9,042 nucleotides of DNA from an uncultured Collinsella sp. (GTDB lineage Bacteria; Actinomycetota; Coriobacteriia; Coriobacteriales; Coriobacteriaceae). Both the position numbers and the translations under genes were made by a program. Below the pieces are notes generated by a model. The model was given only the letters and a program-made list of their open reading frames with translations. It was not told the DNA's origin and searched no databases. The stretch is from NCBI GenBank assembly GCA_937981515.1, contig CALJNY010000078.1, forward strand, positions 1-9,042. Direction: 5' to 3'. The stretch's first letter is position 1. Each line of letters opens with the position of its first letter. Below are positions 7,399-9,042 of this stretch, piece after piece.

Positions 7399-7772
7399 AG
7401 AGCAAACGATAAATTGGTTTCGTAATTGAGACGAAATCCTGAATTTATCGAGATTAACACCGTGCTCAATGATCCTATCATCAACATTGTGCATAAACGA
7501 GCGAATGAAATCACGCGCTTCAACAGAACGCGCAACGACCTTAGCGTCTTTCATAAAAAGGCGGACCACCACGTTATACCAAAGCTTAGAGGGAATCTGA
7601 TGAAATATCGAGTTGTGCTTTGCAAGCTCATGCCACACAACAAGCTTATCTCTGAACACTCTATAGGCGACCAAAGTATTCAGCGAGAAGACCTCGCTGG
7701 AAATCACCAAATCATAGGCATCAATATTAGCCTTTAAGTAACGACGCAGCCCCTTAAGGAAGGGAAGACAAT

Positions 7773-7859
7773 TAGGCTTAAATAGACTTGGGAAATAGTT
7801 GTCGAACCAAACGACGCTAAAAGAATATTTCTCCGGATTCGTAGGCTTAAACAGACTTG
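7773..7859. repeat. Pair of 18-base near-identical direct repeats in the GT4 gene
   Basis: Copies at 7773-7790 and 7842-7859 match at 17 of 18 bases and start 69 bases apart. Both encode the peptide SLFKP in the same frame (residues 72-76 and 95-99). The spacing is 23 codons, so recombination between copies would give an in-frame deletion. The repeat may be chance or a small internal duplication. Confidence 0.6.
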
Positions 7860-8027
7860 AAGCAGCAAGAGAAACGTTGCATCCCGCTTTAACGAACGCT
7901 TCGCACAAATCGCAAATCATGCAATCTTTAATGGATGAAACCTTCTTTATTTCAGAGGATTCACTTGTATATAGAATCGGATTAATTACCAAAACGTTCA
8001 ATTCATGCCCTTTGAATAAAGAGTCCT

Positions 8028-9042
8028 TTAATGCAAAGCAAGTCTTTTTAGATAACTTCGTTGAAGCCATAAATAGATTCTTGCAATAACCGCCGCGCCT
8101 ATAAGAACCATGAAAAGTATGAGAAGAAAAGAGACCGCGGATCGATCAAGCAGTTTGGGACCCAATACCCTCTCAATTAAACGAAAGACCGCCATATGAG
8201 AAAGATAGATTTCCAAACTGATAACCGATACTGCGGCGACAAGCCTGTTATTTAGTAGGCATTTTTTATGAGAATACAGGACCGCGGCGCATAGAAAGGC
8301 ACAGCAAATAATTAGTAAAGAGAGGGTCGTAACATGAGAAAAGCTCATAGCGAGATAGGCGATGACGCCAAAAACCAATACGCACAGGGGAGGGACTTTG
8401 CAATTTTTGGATAAGTGATCCCTGTAAAGAAATATCAAACCGCCAAGTAAAAAGAATACCGAGCAATACAGGATATTCGTTCTGTAGTCATAGCCCGCCA
8501 CAACGTGTGCGTCGTTGAAGAAATACGCGCTACAGAGATAGTTGTAAACCATTGCGATAGCAAACGAAATCCAAGCACGTTTTTTATTGGCGAGAAGAAA
8601 ACAGTAGAACGGAAATAGAAGATAGAAGACGAAAACGAGTCCGAGGAACCAGCCGACGCCGACAACCGACATCGTCGGATTGGGTAGCAGCCCAAAACAG
8701 AGCGTCAAATTTGCAAACACTTCAAATATCGAATGAAGAGACGGACTGATCACGAAATCAATCAAGCAAAGAAACGCAAAAAACGGTAACGTTTTTGAAA
8801 ACCGACGTTTATAGAAGTCTACAATCGAAACATTGCCGGAGAGCATTCGGTCGTAGTAACCGCAACACATGGAAAAGCCGCTAACCGCCATAAAGAGATA
8901 AACAAACTCCCCCATAGAGCCAACAACTCTATTAACAGGGTCAGGCAGAATAAAGCCACCGTTTGTCATCACATGCATTGAAACAATGCCGACAGCTGCG
9001 AAGGCACGCAGACCATCGATTGCGTCATAGCGTTTAACGTCA
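8028..9042 (-). CDS. Membrane O-acyltransferase (acyltransferase 3 family), 5' end outside the window
   Basis: The frame is open to the right window edge: 21 codons precede the first visible ATG (8978), reading YDAIDGLRAFAAVGIVSMHV, the classic N-terminal helix of the family with its conserved His (visible residue 23). Starting at 8978 would therefore lose a core motif, and the true start lies a few codons beyond 9042. Further hallmarks are the LFMAVSGFSMCCGYY helix, the basic FYKRRFSKTLPFF loop, GWFLGLVFVFYLLFPFY and, near the C-terminus, ISLEIYLSHMAVF. About ten membrane segments are visible in 337 codons, near full length. It probably acylates a sugar of the polysaccharide, using a cytosolic acyl donor; substrate unknown. 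The stop at 8028-8030 lies 26 bases before the likely TTG start of the GT4 gene, or overlaps its ATG by 43 bases. Confidence 0.92.
   Translation of the reverse strand, partial: DVKRYDAIDGLRAFAAVGIVSMHVMTNGGFILPDPVNRVVGSMGEFVYLFMAVSGFSMCCGYYDRMLSGNVSIVDFYKRRFSKTLPFFAFLCLIDFVISPSLHSIFEVFANLTLCFGLLPNPTMSVVGVGWFLGLVFVFYLLFPFYCFLLANKKRAWISFAIAMVYNYLCSAYFFNDAHVVAGYDYRTNILYCSVFFLLGGLIFLYRDHLSKNCKVPPLCVLVFGVIAYLAMSFSHVTTLSLLIICCAFLCAAVLYSHKKCLLNNRLVAAVSVISLEIYLSHMAVFRLIERVLGPKLLDRSAVSFLLILFMVLIGAAVIARIYLWLQRSYLKRLALH

Larger units (their letters stand above)
6916..8070 (-). pseudogene. GT4 family glycosyltransferase split by an in-frame TAG codon
   Basis: Two open segments in the same frame, codons 1-224 and 226-384, are separated by one TAG. 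Together they make a GT-B glycosyltransferase of normal length. The N-half has LNVLVINPI (24-32), VVWHELAKHNS (144-154) and the hinge motif IEHGVNLDKF (201-210). Beyond the stop come LIPRKQIDGIL (226-236), VGDGEL (255-260), VTFTGRLTHAEL (277-288) and the donor-site motif DNNMVSIVESIACGVPVL (305-322). The usual EX7E is DX7E here (D305, E313). The stop replaces the residue before LIPRK, usually Arg or Lys in relatives, and is one base from AAG or CAG. As read, only an acceptor-domain fragment would be made. ATG 8070 overlaps the upstream gene by 43 bases; TTG 8001, with AAAGGG at 8008-8013, fits the family N-terminus better. Expected role: transfer of a sugar to the lipid-linked repeat unit. Confidence 0.88.

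Overview
The window is the interior of a Wzx/Wzy-type surface polysaccharide locus (capsule or exopolysaccharide). Every supportable gene lies on the minus strand, so transcription runs from position 9042 toward position 1. The set is a membrane O-acyltransferase (cut by the right edge), a GT4 glycosyltransferase interrupted by an in-frame stop, a DUF6625-like putative glycosyltransferase, a left-handed beta-helix acetyltransferase, a second membrane acyltransferase, a Caps_synth-type glycosyltransferase, a Wzy-like polymerase, a Wzx-like flippase, and a third membrane acyltransferase (frameshifted, and cut by the left edge). No RNA gene, insertion sequence, CRISPR array or gap above 300 bases is present; the longest gap between genes is about 26 bases.

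Read together, three glycosyltransferases would build an oligosaccharide on a lipid carrier at the inner face of the membrane, Wzx would flip it, Wzy would polymerise it, and up to four acyl/acetyltransferases would decorate it. Regulator, chain-length and initiating-sugar-transferase genes are not in the window and presumably lie outside it. Genes are packed with 1-43 base overlaps or gaps of a few bases, as in one translationally coupled operon.

The strongest observations are two interruptions. The GT4 gene carries a single in-frame TAG at 7396-7398, with perfect homology-like continuation in the same frame on both sides. The last acyltransferase carries a run of eight G (minus strand) at 392-399; removing one G restores an open frame with recognisable acyltransferase sequence to the window edge. 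The second is a classic layout for slipped-strand phase variation, though a homopolymer read error or plain decay cannot be excluded from one sequence.

Organism: not determinable with certainty. The family mix (DUF6625, Caps_synth, several membrane acyltransferases with Wzx/Wzy) is one I associate with capsule loci of host-associated Gram-positive bacteria such as Coriobacteriia, Bifidobacterium or Firmicutes. Base composition is uneven (12 G/C in 60 at 3601-3660 against 27 at 6001-6060 and 30 at 8461-8520), consistent with mosaic assembly by horizontal transfer.
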